A stretch of DNA of 64,000 bases, taken from Pelomonas baiyunensis (GTDB taxonomy: Bacteria > Pseudomonadota > Gammaproteobacteria > Burkholderiales > Burkholderiaceae_C). The DNA is taken from NCBI RefSeq assembly GCF_043555935.1, contig NZ_JBIGIB010000001.1, positions 1 through 64,000 of the forward strand, in the 5' to 3' direction. The stretch's first letter is position 1, and each line of letters opens with the position of its first letter. A program made the position numbers and the translations under genes. This document shows positions 15,703 to 23,625 of the stretch, piece after piece. The notes beneath the pieces were generated by a model, which was not told the origin of the DNA, ran no database searches, and saw only the letters and a program-made list of their open reading frames with translations.

Positions 15703-16890
15703 TCAGGTCGACTTGACCGTCTGAAGTGAGGACTGCGAGCGGTACAAGGCGGCCATCAGGTCCGACTGGGTCACCATGCCAGAAAGCCGGCGCTCCGCGT
15801 CGACGACGGGCAAGTGGTGCATGCCCTCGTCGGACAGCCTGGGCACCAACTCGACCACCGCGTCTTCTTCTGTCACGGTGTGCACGGGGCTGGTCATGAT
15901 CTGCCCGACGACCTCGGCCTTGTCGGAGTAGTCCCCCGGCGTGGGCGCCAGCAGCTTGCGGATACGCTGCCCCAGGGTCAGGTGATCGCGCGGGTCCAGC
16001 CGGGCGTGCTTGAGGAAGTCCACCAGTGTGACGACGCCGATCACCCGGCGGGCACGGTCCACCACGGGCAGCGCCCGGATGCGGTGGCGGTGGAGCAAGG
16101 TCCAGGCCTCCTGAAGCGGAGTGGCGAATTCCACCGTGACCAGATCGCGCGACATGATGTCGGCGCAGCGCACCTTGCCGAACTGCCGCTCCCAGGCCAG
16201 CCCCTGGGCGTGCCGCAACACCTGCTCCAGCGACTGGCTGTCGATGTCGAAGAGTTCGTTGAAGCTGCGCAACGCGGCGTCCAGGTCTTCGATGGTCATG
16301 CCGATGCGGTCCTGCGGCGCTGCGTCTGTCGTGCGATGGCGGTTGGCGTGGACCACCGGATGCGGCGCCACGTGGTTGTGGGTCAGACGCCGCCACAGCA
16401 GCGCACAGGCGACGAGCACCACCGAGTTCACCGCAATCGGCGTCAGCGCAAAGCCGTAACCCAGGTTGTGCACCGTCGCGCCACCGACTACCGCCGTGAT
16501 GGCCACCGCGCCTGCGGGGGGATGCACGCAGCGCAAGGGAAACATCAGCGCCAGTGCCAGGCCTCCGGCCAGCGCTGCGGACAGGGGCGAGGCACCCAAG
16601 GTGCGAAAGATGAACACACCCACCAGCGCGGCCATGAGGTTGCCCACCACCACCGGCCAGGGCTGCGCCAGCGGGCTGCTGGGAACGGCGAACAGCAGCA
16701 CGGCCGAGGCGCCCATCGGCGCGCCGAGCCAGACCGAGTCGGCACCCCACGCCCACCAGCTCAGGCCGCCTGTGAGCAGCAGCCCGAGCGCGGCGCCGGT
16801 GACGTCACGCGTTCGTTCGCGTGCATCGACGGTCTGCCGCTGGAAGCCCAGCCACAGCAGCCCTCGGCTGTTTTCCAGCAGATTCTTCAT
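15703..16890 (-). CDS. HPP-family membrane protein with a CBS-domain pair
   Basis: 395 residues from the ATG at 16890. The N-terminal half is the HPP family domain with four to five membrane segments and the signature CVHPPAGAVAIT. The C-terminal half has two CBS repeats (ADIMSRDLVTVEFATPLQEAW and QIMTSPVHTVTEEDAVVELV regions) that bind adenine nucleotides. In cyanobacteria an HPP protein is a nitrite transporter; here, between NO-related genes and the nar cluster, a link to nitrogen oxides is plausible but unproven. Confidence 0.85.
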   Translation of the reverse strand: MKNLLENSRGLLWLGFQRQTVDARERTRDVTGAALGLLLTGGLSWWAWGADSVWLGAPMGASAVLLFAVPSSPLAQPWPVVVGNLMAALVGVFIFRTLGASPLSAALAGGLALALMFPLRCVHPPAGAVAITAVVGGATVHNLGYGFALTPIAVNSVVLVACALLWRRLTHNHVAPHPVVHANRHRTTDAAPQDRIGMTIEDLDAALRSFNELFDIDSQSLEQVLRHAQGLAWERQFGKVRCADIMSRDLVTVEFATPLQEAWTLLHRHRIRALPVVDRARRVIGVVTLVDFLKHARLDPRDHLTLGQRIRKLLAPTPGDYSDKAEVVGQIMTSPVHTVTEEDAVVELVPRLSDEGMHHLPVVDAERRLSGMVTQSDLMAALYRSQSSLQTVKST

Positions 16891-16904
16891 CGTCGCGCAG
16901 GGAG

Positions 16905-17219
16905 TCAGGATGGTCCAGACGCGTGACCATCCCGCGAAAGTTGTCCGGGCCCCCATTGGACCCGATCCATGATCATTGACTTCGCGATGGCGATGCCGGA
17001 TCTCAACCCGCCCGCAGCCGTCGCGTCGTCGGTCACGTACTCCGCCGACTGTTCATGAGGGGCGTTGGCGGGTGCATGGACCACCACAAGCACGTAGCTT
17101 CCAGAACCATCGGCAAAGGTTCTGGCCCTGACCTCGAAAACGCAGCCCGCATGGGCCGACTGTGCGTACGCATGCTGGGGCAGGTCCGACGCGAGGCGCT
17201 CGTCTGTGCGGCGGCTCAT
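16905..17219 (-). CDS. Small protein of unknown function next to DUF3079
   Basis: 104 residues from the ATG at 17219, which overlaps the stop of the DUF3079 gene by 4 bp. A beta-rich middle (CVFEVRARTFADGSGSYVLV, then VVHAPAN) is followed by a region with GLRSGIAIAKSMIMD. I do not recognise the family; it resembles a small soluble alpha/beta protein. The tight overlap argues that it is real and co-expressed with its neighbour. Confidence 0.6.
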   Translation of the reverse strand: MSRRTDERLASDLPQHAYAQSAHAGCVFEVRARTFADGSGSYVLVVVHAPANAPHEQSAEYVTDDATAAGGLRSGIAIAKSMIMDRVQWGPGQLSRDGHASGPS

Positions 17220-17461
17220 TGCTCGAGGGGGGGCTCGATCCTTGCCACAGCACCCTGCACAGGGACAGTCTCGGCGCCAGCGCCTGCTGGCGGCTGCGGG
17301 TTGGTTCCCCAACTCTCCCAGTCCGCTCCGAAGAGTTCGGACGGATGAAGAGTGGCCACGCTCCCGTTCCCGCACATCATCGAATCGGCAGCACAGTACC
17401 GGTCGCACCCCCAGCAGATCCGCTCAGGGTGCGCAGGCGTCACGGGGAACCGCTTGCTCAT
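17216..17461 (-). CDS. DUF3079 family protein
   Basis: 81 residues from the ATG at 17461. FPVTPAHPERICWGCDRYC, then MMCGNG and HPSELFGADW, is the signature of DUF3079, a short cytoplasmic family with four conserved cysteines likely to bind a metal. Function is unknown. It is encoded just after two hemerythrin genes and overlaps the following small gene by 4 bp, so it may be part of the same nitrosative-stress set. Confidence 0.75.
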   Translation of the reverse strand: MSKRFPVTPAHPERICWGCDRYCAADSMMCGNGSVATLHPSELFGADWESWGTNPQPPAGAGAETVPVQGAVARIEPPLEQ

Positions 17462-17471
17462 CGCGCGTCCG

Positions 17472-18437
17472 CTACCCTTGCCGTGCAAGCGAGCTGTCGA
17501 ACTGCGGGAACAGCACCGTGTTCTCCAGTTGAATATGCTTCTGCAGGTCTTCGGAAAAAGTCTTCGTTGCCGTGCAGAGCCGAACCCATGTTGTGCAGGC
17601 GCCCGCCGGCGGAGTGGCTTGCCGCGTCAGTGCCATCAGCTGCGTCAGCCGGCGGGCGTGCTCCTCATGCTCCGACATCATCACGCAGATGGGGTGGGTC
17701 ACGAAGGAGTTGCCTCCTCGTGCCAGCATCGGGAAGAGCACACCTTCTTCCTTGGCCATGTGATCCAGCAATTCCGAGTGCATTTGCTGCAGAAGCACGG
17801 CCAGACCCCGCGGCACGTCCGGATGATCCGCATGGACGGATTCCACCTTGGTTGCCAGCTCGATCAGTTCGGGCAGCTGCTGACGGTGGACCTCGTGGAA
17901 GCGCTGGAGGATGTACTCGATCAGCGCCGATGGCTCTGTGGGTTGTGGTTCGCCGACAGCGCCGCCGGGTTCGGGAGTGCCGCCTTCAGAGAAGCGCGAC
18001 TCGACCCGCTCGATGTTCTGGCGATGGGCCTGCAGCATCGCCTCCAGGTCAGCGCGTGCTTGCGGGACATCCAGCCGGGGGATCAAGGCTTCGAGCTTGC
18101 GCACGACCCAGGCTTGACCCCGATTGAGGAACTTCAGCCGATCCTCGACGTCGGGGATCGCCATCGCCTTGCCATGGAAGGCGCCCGTCGCGCTCGAAGG
18201 CGTGGCGCCGAGGGACTTGATCGTCCGCATCAGCATGCCGCACCAGTGCACTTCGTCCTTGTGAATGTCGGCCACCAGGGCGGCCAGCTCCTGTGAGTGG
18301 ATCTCGCGGCCGGTCTCCATGGCCACGCGCGCGCCTGCGCGCTCGGCTTCGAGCAGTTCGTTGAGCGCAGCCAGCAACTCGGCGCGAGCGGTCTCATCGA
18401 GCGAGAGCTGATTCTCCAGCGGTGAATGTGGATCCAT
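17472..18437 (-). CDS. Ferritin-like/hemerythrin double-domain protein
   Basis: 321 residues from the ATG at 18437. The N-terminal ~140 residues form a ferritin-like domain (EAERAGARVAMETGREI, HKDEVHWCGMLM). The C-terminal ~160 residues are a RIC/YtfE-type hemerythrin: HEVHRQQLPEL, HSELLDHMAKEEGVLFPML, SEHEEHARRL and HIQLENTVLFPQF supply the di-iron ligands. Such proteins bind NO or oxygen or repair iron centres under nitrosative stress. The gene follows another hemerythrin gene by 19 bp. Confidence 0.82.
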   Translation of the reverse strand: MDPHSPLENQLSLDETARAELLAALNELLEAERAGARVAMETGREIHSQELAALVADIHKDEVHWCGMLMRTIKSLGATPSSATGAFHGKAMAIPDVEDRLKFLNRGQAWVVRKLEALIPRLDVPQARADLEAMLQAHRQNIERVESRFSEGGTPEPGGAVGEPQPTEPSALIEYILQRFHEVHRQQLPELIELATKVESVHADHPDVPRGLAVLLQQMHSELLDHMAKEEGVLFPMLARGGNSFVTHPICVMMSEHEEHARRLTQLMALTRQATPPAGACTTWVRLCTATKTFSEDLQKHIQLENTVLFPQFDSSLARQG

Positions 18438-18456
18438 GACTTCTGAACCTCGCTGT

Positions 18457-18963
18457 CTAGGGGATGAGGGCCGTCCGCGCGCCCGCAGCAGCGGAGTGGC
18501 AGAACAGGGGAAACAACACCTCGTCCTCGAGGCGGATGTGTTCAGCCAGATCGCGGGCGAAGTCGTCGACGCCTTGGATGAGCTGGAACAGCGTCTGTTG
18601 CGCCGCGCCCGTCGCATCGGTCGCGCGAAGGTGGTTCTGCAACTCCAGCACGGCCGGTAGATGCTCGCAGTGCTCTCGATGCAGATCCTCGATCAGGCGC
18701 CCGATGAGCGTGTTGCCGCCCTGTTCCATCATTGGGAAGAGCCGCATCTCCTCCTTGAACATGTGCTGCTCGAGCGCATTGCCGATCGAGGCCAGTTGCT
18801 CGACCAGGCCGACATGGAGACCGAGCGCGACGGCTTGGCTGGCCAGGGGCAGCAACTGCGCAAGCGATCGCCGATGGGTGTCGTGGTAGCGGGTCTGGAT
18901 GTGCTCGATCAGTGTCGCCGCCTGGGCGGCAGGATCGATGCGAGAAGCGTGTTCAGCGGGCAT
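18457..18963 (-). CDS. RIC-type hemerythrin-domain protein
   Basis: 168 residues, entirely a hemerythrin fold: RYHDTHRRSLAQLLPLA, LEQHMFKEEMRLFPMM, LHREHCEHLPAVLELQN and HIRLEDEVLFPLF carry the di-iron His and Glu ligands. It lacks the N-terminal ScdA domain of full YtfE/RIC proteins. Probably involved in NO defence or iron-sulfur repair. Its start lies 38 bp from an FNR-type dyad that it shares with the divergent narK gene. Confidence 0.85.
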   Translation of the reverse strand: MPAEHASRIDPAAQAATLIEHIQTRYHDTHRRSLAQLLPLASQAVALGLHVGLVEQLASIGNALEQHMFKEEMRLFPMMEQGGNTLIGRLIEDLHREHCEHLPAVLELQNHLRATDATGAAQQTLFQLIQGVDDFARDLAEHIRLEDEVLFPLFCHSAAAGARTALIP

Positions 18964-19001
18964 GGCCGGGCCAGTCTGGGCGAGCCAGCGACGTTGCGAC
19001 G

Positions 19002-19015
19002 TTGACGCAAGTCAA
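19002..19015. promoter_or_regulatory. FNR/DNR-type site TTGACGCAAGTCAA
   Basis: A perfect TTGAC-N4-GTCAA dyad lies between the leftward hemerythrin gene (start 18963) and the rightward narK gene (start 19168). It matches the FNR/DNR half-sites (TTGAT/C) and is a good candidate for anaerobic activation of both directions. Confidence 0.65.
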
Positions 19016-19167
19016 CGGCCCGGGCAAACCCGCCCGGAGTAGTTCTTCAGAACTATGTACCGGCGTGGCCCCATCGTTCTTCTGCCGTGCTTCGCCTAGC
19101 CACCGGTCGGATGGTCACGGACCTAGGCCGGGCGGACAGTCTCGCCAACCCCGGTTGAGTCAGCATC

Positions 19168-20469
19168 ATGGCTTCCCATACCAACCCCACCGCCATCCCA
19201 GCCGTCATCCCACGCCAGGCGTGGTCCGTGCTCGTCGTGAGCACGCTGGCGTTCACCGTCTGCTTCATGGTCTGGATGATGTTCGGCGTCATCGGGATCC
19301 CGCTGAAGAAGAGTCTGGGCCTGTCGGCCACCGAGTTCGGCCTGCTGACCGCCACCCCGGTGCTCACGGGCTCGCTGATCCGCGTGCCTCTGGGCATCTG
19401 GACCGACCGCTATGGCGGCCGCATCGTGATGGCGCTGCTGATGGCTGCCACCGTGCCGGCGATCTGGCTGATGAGCTATGCCACCGCCTACTGGCACTTC
19501 CTGGTCATCGGCCTGTTCGTGGGTCTGGCTGGGGGCTCGTTCTCGGTGGGCACGCCCTATGTGGCGCGCTGGTTCCCGAAGGCACGCCAGGGCATGGCGA
19601 TGGGCGTGTACGGCGCCGGTAACTCGGGCTCGGCCGTCAACAAGTTTGCCGCGCCGGCCTTGTTGGCGATCGGCGGCTGGACCCTGGTGCCGCAGGTCTA
19701 TGCCGCGATCATGCTGGGCACGGTGATTGTGTTCTGGCTCGGCAGCAGCAGCGACCCGAAGCACCTGGTGCCATCGAGCGTGAAGTTCAGCGACCAGCTG
19801 AAGATGCTGAAGGACCCGAAGGTGCTGAAGTACTGCCAGTACTACAGCATCGTGTTCGGCGGCTACGTGGCGCTGGCGCTGTGGATGGTGCAGTACTACG
19901 TGGGCGAGTTCGGCCTGTCGATCCAGACCGCCGCGCTGCTGGCGGCCTGCTTCAGCCTGCCGGGTGGCGTTCTGCGTGCCGTTGGTGGCATCCTGTCCGA
20001 CAAGTTCGGCGCGCACCAGGTCACGTGGTGGGTGCTCTGGGTGAGCTGGGTGTGCCTGTTCCTGTTGAGCTATCCGCAGACCGACTTCACCATCGCCACC
20101 GTCAACGGGCCTCGCACGTTCCACGTCGGCCTGAATGTCTATGCCTTCACGATCCTGATGCTGGTGCTGGGCGTTGCCTTCGCCTTCGGCAAGGCCAGCG
20201 TCTTCAAATACATCGGTGACGACTACCCCACCAACATCGGCACGGTCAGCGGCATCGTCGGCCTCGCCGGCGGGTTGGGCGGCTTCGTGCTGCCGATCCT
20301 GTTCGGCGCGTTGATGGACCTGACCGGCATCCGGTCGAGCGCCTTCATGCTGCTGTACGGAGTGGTCTGGGTCTCTCTGATCTGGATGTACTGGACCGAG
20401 GTTCGCAAGACCGAGATGATGGGCCGCAACGCACCGCTTTCGCCTCTGTCGCGCAGCTTCGCGCGCTGA
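19168..20469 (+). CDS. narK: NarK-type nitrate/nitrite transporter (first of three)
   Basis: 433 residues, MFS nitrate/nitrite porter with twelve predicted membrane segments. NNP-family signatures are seen in GLAGGSFSVGTPYVARWFP and near the end GIVGLAGGLGGFVLP. The charged motif RVPLGIWTDRYGGR is in the first loop. It would import nitrate (NarK1-type H+ symport is the usual role of the shorter member of such pairs). First gene of the narKKK-GHJI operon, 18 bp before the second narK. Confidence 0.88.
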   Translation: MASHTNPTAIPAVIPRQAWSVLVVSTLAFTVCFMVWMMFGVIGIPLKKSLGLSATEFGLLTATPVLTGSLIRVPLGIWTDRYGGRIVMALLMAATVPAIWLMSYATAYWHFLVIGLFVGLAGGSFSVGTPYVARWFPKARQGMAMGVYGAGNSGSAVNKFAAPALLAIGGWTLVPQVYAAIMLGTVIVFWLGSSSDPKHLVPSSVKFSDQLKMLKDPKVLKYCQYYSIVFGGYVALALWMVQYYVGEFGLSIQTAALLAACFSLPGGVLRAVGGILSDKFGAHQVTWWVLWVSWVCLFLLSYPQTDFTIATVNGPRTFHVGLNVYAFTILMLVLGVAFAFGKASVFKYIGDDYPTNIGTVSGIVGLAGGLGGFVLPILFGALMDLTGIRSSAFMLLYGVVWVSLIWMYWTEVRKTEMMGRNAPLSPLSRSFAR

Positions 20470-20487
20470 GGGCAAGGAGAAACTCCC

Positions 20488-22146
20488 ATGAACGCCACCA
20501 CCACGGCCACGCAGAGGAAGGCCATGCATGGCAGCTCGGCGGCCGACATCGCCGACTGGCGCCCCGAGGACAACGCCTTCTGGGAGGGCACCGGCAAGAA
20601 GGTGGCCTACCGCAACCTGTGGATCTCGATTCCCGCGCTGCTGTGCGGCTTCGCAGTCTGGGGCATGTGGGGCATCATCGCCGTGCAGATGCTCAACCTG
20701 GGCTTTCCGTTCAGCCAGGACGAGCTCTTCACGCTGACGGCCATTGCCGGCATCGCCGGCGCGACGATGCGCATCCCGGCCTCGTTCCTGATCCGTCTGG
20801 CCGGCGGGCGCAACACCATCTTCCTGACCACCTCGATGCTGCTGGCGCCGGCCATCGGCACCGGCATCGTGCTGCAGCACAAGGACTGGCCGCTGTGGGC
20901 CTTCCAGCTGATGGCGCTGTGGTCGGGCGTAGGTGGCGGCAACTTCGCCAGCTCAATGTCCAACATCAGCGGCTTCTTCCCGAAGCGACTGCAGGGCACG
21001 GCGCTGGGCTTGAACGCGGGCCTGGGTAATTTCGGCGTCACCACGATGCAGATCGTCATCCCGCTGGTGATGACGGTGCCGCTGCTGGGAGCCTTCGGCG
21101 GCGAGCCGATGACGCTGCTGAAGGACAGCGGCTGGATCTTCGGGAAGATCGCCGCGGGCACGCCCACCTGGGTGCAGAACGCTGGCTTCGCCTGGGTGTT
21201 CTCGCTGGTGCCGCTGGGCGCGCTGTGCTGGTTCGGCATGAACAACCTGAAGACGGTGTCGCCGAACTCCGGCTCGCCCATCGTGGCGTTCGCCAAGATC
21301 ACGTACCTGTACACGCTGGCCTTCGTGCCGACCATCTTCATGCTATGGCTTTACCTGCCCAAGCCCACCGGGCTGGGGCTGCTGAACATGTGGGTGGCGA
21401 TTCCGCTGGACATCCTGATGGCGCTCACCGTGATGCGCCTGGCGGCCTTCGGCGAGATGAAGGAGGGCGTGAAGAAGCAGTTCGCGATCTTCAAGGACAA
21501 GCACACCTGGTCGCTGACCGCGCTGTACATCGTCACCTTCGGCTCGTTCATCGGCTTCTCGATGGCGCTGCCGCTGTCGATGAAGGTCATCTTCGGTGTC
21601 AGCCACGTGCCCGATGCCAACGGTGTGATGCAGCACACGCTGAACAACCCGAATGCGCCGACCATCCTGGCCTATGCCTGGATCGGCCCCTTCGTCGGCG
21701 CGGCCACGCGGCCCATCGGCGGCTGGATATCCGACAAGGTGGGCGGCTCGATCGTCACGCAGGTGATCACCGCGGTGATGGCCTTGGCTGCCGTCGCGGT
21801 CGGCTACGTGATGATGCTGGCCTACGGATCGGCCACACCGGAGCAGTACTTCCCGATGTTCCTCGGGCTCTTCATGGTGCTGTTCTTCGCCAGCGGCATC
21901 GGCAACGGTTCCACCTTCCGCACCATCGGCGTCATCTTCGACCGCGCCCAGGCGGGCCCGGTGCTGGGCTGGACGTCGGCCGTCGCGGCCTACGGCGCCT
22001 TCATCGCGCCGGTGCTGATCGGCCAGTACATCAAGGCAGGTGCCCCGCAGCTGGCGTTCTACGGATTCGCGGTGTTCTACGCGCTGTGCCTGGTGCTGAA
22101 CTGGTGGTTCTACCTGCGCGGCAACGCGTACGTGAAGAACCCCTGA
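20488..22146 (+). CDS. narK: NarK-type nitrate/nitrite antiporter (second of three)
   Basis: 552 residues, longer than a standard 12-segment MFS protein because of additional hydrophobic segments in the middle (LYTLAFVPTIFMLWLYLP and the following ALTVMRLAAFGEM). It begins with a hydrophilic WRPEDNAFWEGTGKK region and carries the NNP signature SGVGGGNFASSMSNISGFFP. This type usually exchanges nitrate for nitrite during respiration. It has an AAGGAG ribosome-binding site and is followed 33 bp later by a paralogue. Confidence 0.88.
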   Translation: MNATTTATQRKAMHGSSAADIADWRPEDNAFWEGTGKKVAYRNLWISIPALLCGFAVWGMWGIIAVQMLNLGFPFSQDELFTLTAIAGIAGATMRIPASFLIRLAGGRNTIFLTTSMLLAPAIGTGIVLQHKDWPLWAFQLMALWSGVGGGNFASSMSNISGFFPKRLQGTALGLNAGLGNFGVTTMQIVIPLVMTVPLLGAFGGEPMTLLKDSGWIFGKIAAGTPTWVQNAGFAWVFSLVPLGALCWFGMNNLKTVSPNSGSPIVAFAKITYLYTLAFVPTIFMLWLYLPKPTGLGLLNMWVAIPLDILMALTVMRLAAFGEMKEGVKKQFAIFKDKHTWSLTALYIVTFGSFIGFSMALPLSMKVIFGVSHVPDANGVMQHTLNNPNAPTILAYAWIGPFVGAATRPIGGWISDKVGGSIVTQVITAVMALAAVAVGYVMMLAYGSATPEQYFPMFLGLFMVLFFASGIGNGSTFRTIGVIFDRAQAGPVLGWTSAVAAYGAFIAPVLIGQYIKAGAPQLAFYGFAVFYALCLVLNWWFYLRGNAYVKNP

Positions 22147-22179
22147 GCGACCCACGGCCAGCGTTCATCTCGAATCGCC

Positions 22180-23568
22180 ATGTCCGCCTCGATCATCCGG
22201 CAGTGGAATCCCGAAGACCCGGTCTTCTGGAAGCGCCAGGGCGAGGTCGTCGCGCGCCGCAACCTGTGGGTTTCGATCCCGGCGCTGGCCCTGTCGTTCG
22301 CGGTGTGGATGCTCTGGTCGGTGGTGGTGGTCCATCTGCCCGCAGCCGGGTTCCGCTACAGCACCAACCAGCTGTTCTGGCTGACCGCGCTGCCGGCCCT
22401 GTGCGGCGCCACGCTGCGCATCTTCTACGCCTTCGCCGTGCCGGTGATCGGCGGTCGCCGCTTCACCACGCTGGCCACCGCGAGCCTGCTGCTGCCGGCC
22501 GTCGGCATCGGCCTGGCGGTGCAGGATCCGTCCACGCCCTTCGAGTGGATGGTGGTGCTGGCGCTGCTGTGCGGCCTGGGGGGCGGCAACTTCGCCGGCT
22601 CAATGGCGAACATCAGCTACTTCTTCCCCAGCACCCGCCAGGGCTACGCGCTCGGCCTGAACGCGGGGCTCGGTCACCTCGGCGTGGCCGGCATGCAGCT
22701 GCTGGTGCCGCTGGTCATCAGCGCTGGTGTCTTCGGGGTCTTCGACGGCCCTCCGCAGTCGACGGCACAGGGTCCGATGTGGCTGCAGAACGCGGGCTTC
22801 ATCTGGGTGCCGCTCATCCTGGCCAGCACGGCAGCAGCCTGGTTCGGCATGGACGACCTCGCCGACCGGCACGCCGGCATGGCCGAGCAGGCGGTGGTCT
22901 TCACCCGCCGGCACAACTGGCTGATGTGCTGGCTCTACCTCGGCACCTTCGGCAGTTTCATCGGCTTCTCGGCCAGCCTGCCGATGCTGGCCCAGAGCCA
23001 GTACCAGCGCGCCGATGCGATGCACCTGGTCTGGCTGGGGCCGCTGATCGGCGCCGTGCTGCGCCCGTTGGGGGGCTGGATGGCCGATCGTTGGGGCGGC
23101 GCGCGCGTCACCTTCTGGGTCTTCGTGCTGATGGCGCTGGCCGCCGCCGCGGCTCTGCTGTGTCTGCCGACCGCGAGCGTCTCGGGCAGGGCTGTGGCGA
23201 GCAGCGGCTACACCGGATTCCTCGCTGCCTTCGGCCTCCTGTTCGCGGCGTCCGGCCTCGGCAACGGCAGCACCTTCCGGATGATCTCCAGCCTGTTCGT
23301 CGCCGAGCGAATGAAGAAGGCCGACGAGCTGCCCTCGGCGCGTGCGCAGGCCGCGCGCGAAGGTGCTGTGGAGGCCGCTGCCGCGCTCGGCTTCGCCAGC
23401 GCCATCGGCGCCTACGGGGGTTTCTTCATCCCCAAGAGCGTGGGCTCGTCGCTGGCGATCACCGGCAGCGCGTCTGCCGCGCTGGTGATGTTCATCGGCT
23501 TCTACCTTTCCTGTATCGCGTTGACCTGGTGGGCCTACAGCCGCCGCAACGCCCCCTACCCCTGCTAG
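22180..23568 (+). CDS. NarK-type transporter, third paralogue
   Basis: 462 residues and clearly a paralogue of the preceding gene: it shares the NPEDPVFWKRQGEVVARRNLW opening in shortened form and GLGGGNFAGSMANISYFFP. It has about twelve membrane segments and a Ser/Ala/Arg-rich cytoplasmic loop (ERMKKADELPSARAQAAREG) late in the chain. Three tandem NarK-family genes before narG is more than the usual one or two. Substrate direction cannot be told from the sequence. Confidence 0.82.
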   Translation: MSASIIRQWNPEDPVFWKRQGEVVARRNLWVSIPALALSFAVWMLWSVVVVHLPAAGFRYSTNQLFWLTALPALCGATLRIFYAFAVPVIGGRRFTTLATASLLLPAVGIGLAVQDPSTPFEWMVVLALLCGLGGGNFAGSMANISYFFPSTRQGYALGLNAGLGHLGVAGMQLLVPLVISAGVFGVFDGPPQSTAQGPMWLQNAGFIWVPLILASTAAAWFGMDDLADRHAGMAEQAVVFTRRHNWLMCWLYLGTFGSFIGFSASLPMLAQSQYQRADAMHLVWLGPLIGAVLRPLGGWMADRWGGARVTFWVFVLMALAAAAALLCLPTASVSGRAVASSGYTGFLAAFGLLFAASGLGNGSTFRMISSLFVAERMKKADELPSARAQAAREGAVEAAAALGFASAIGAYGGFFIPKSVGSSLAITGSASAALVMFIGFYLSCIALTWWAYSRRNAPYPC

Positions 23569-23625
23569 TGCATCTGCTGGATCCCGCACGCGGAAGACCC
23601 ATTCCAAGCCTTCAAGGACGACGAC

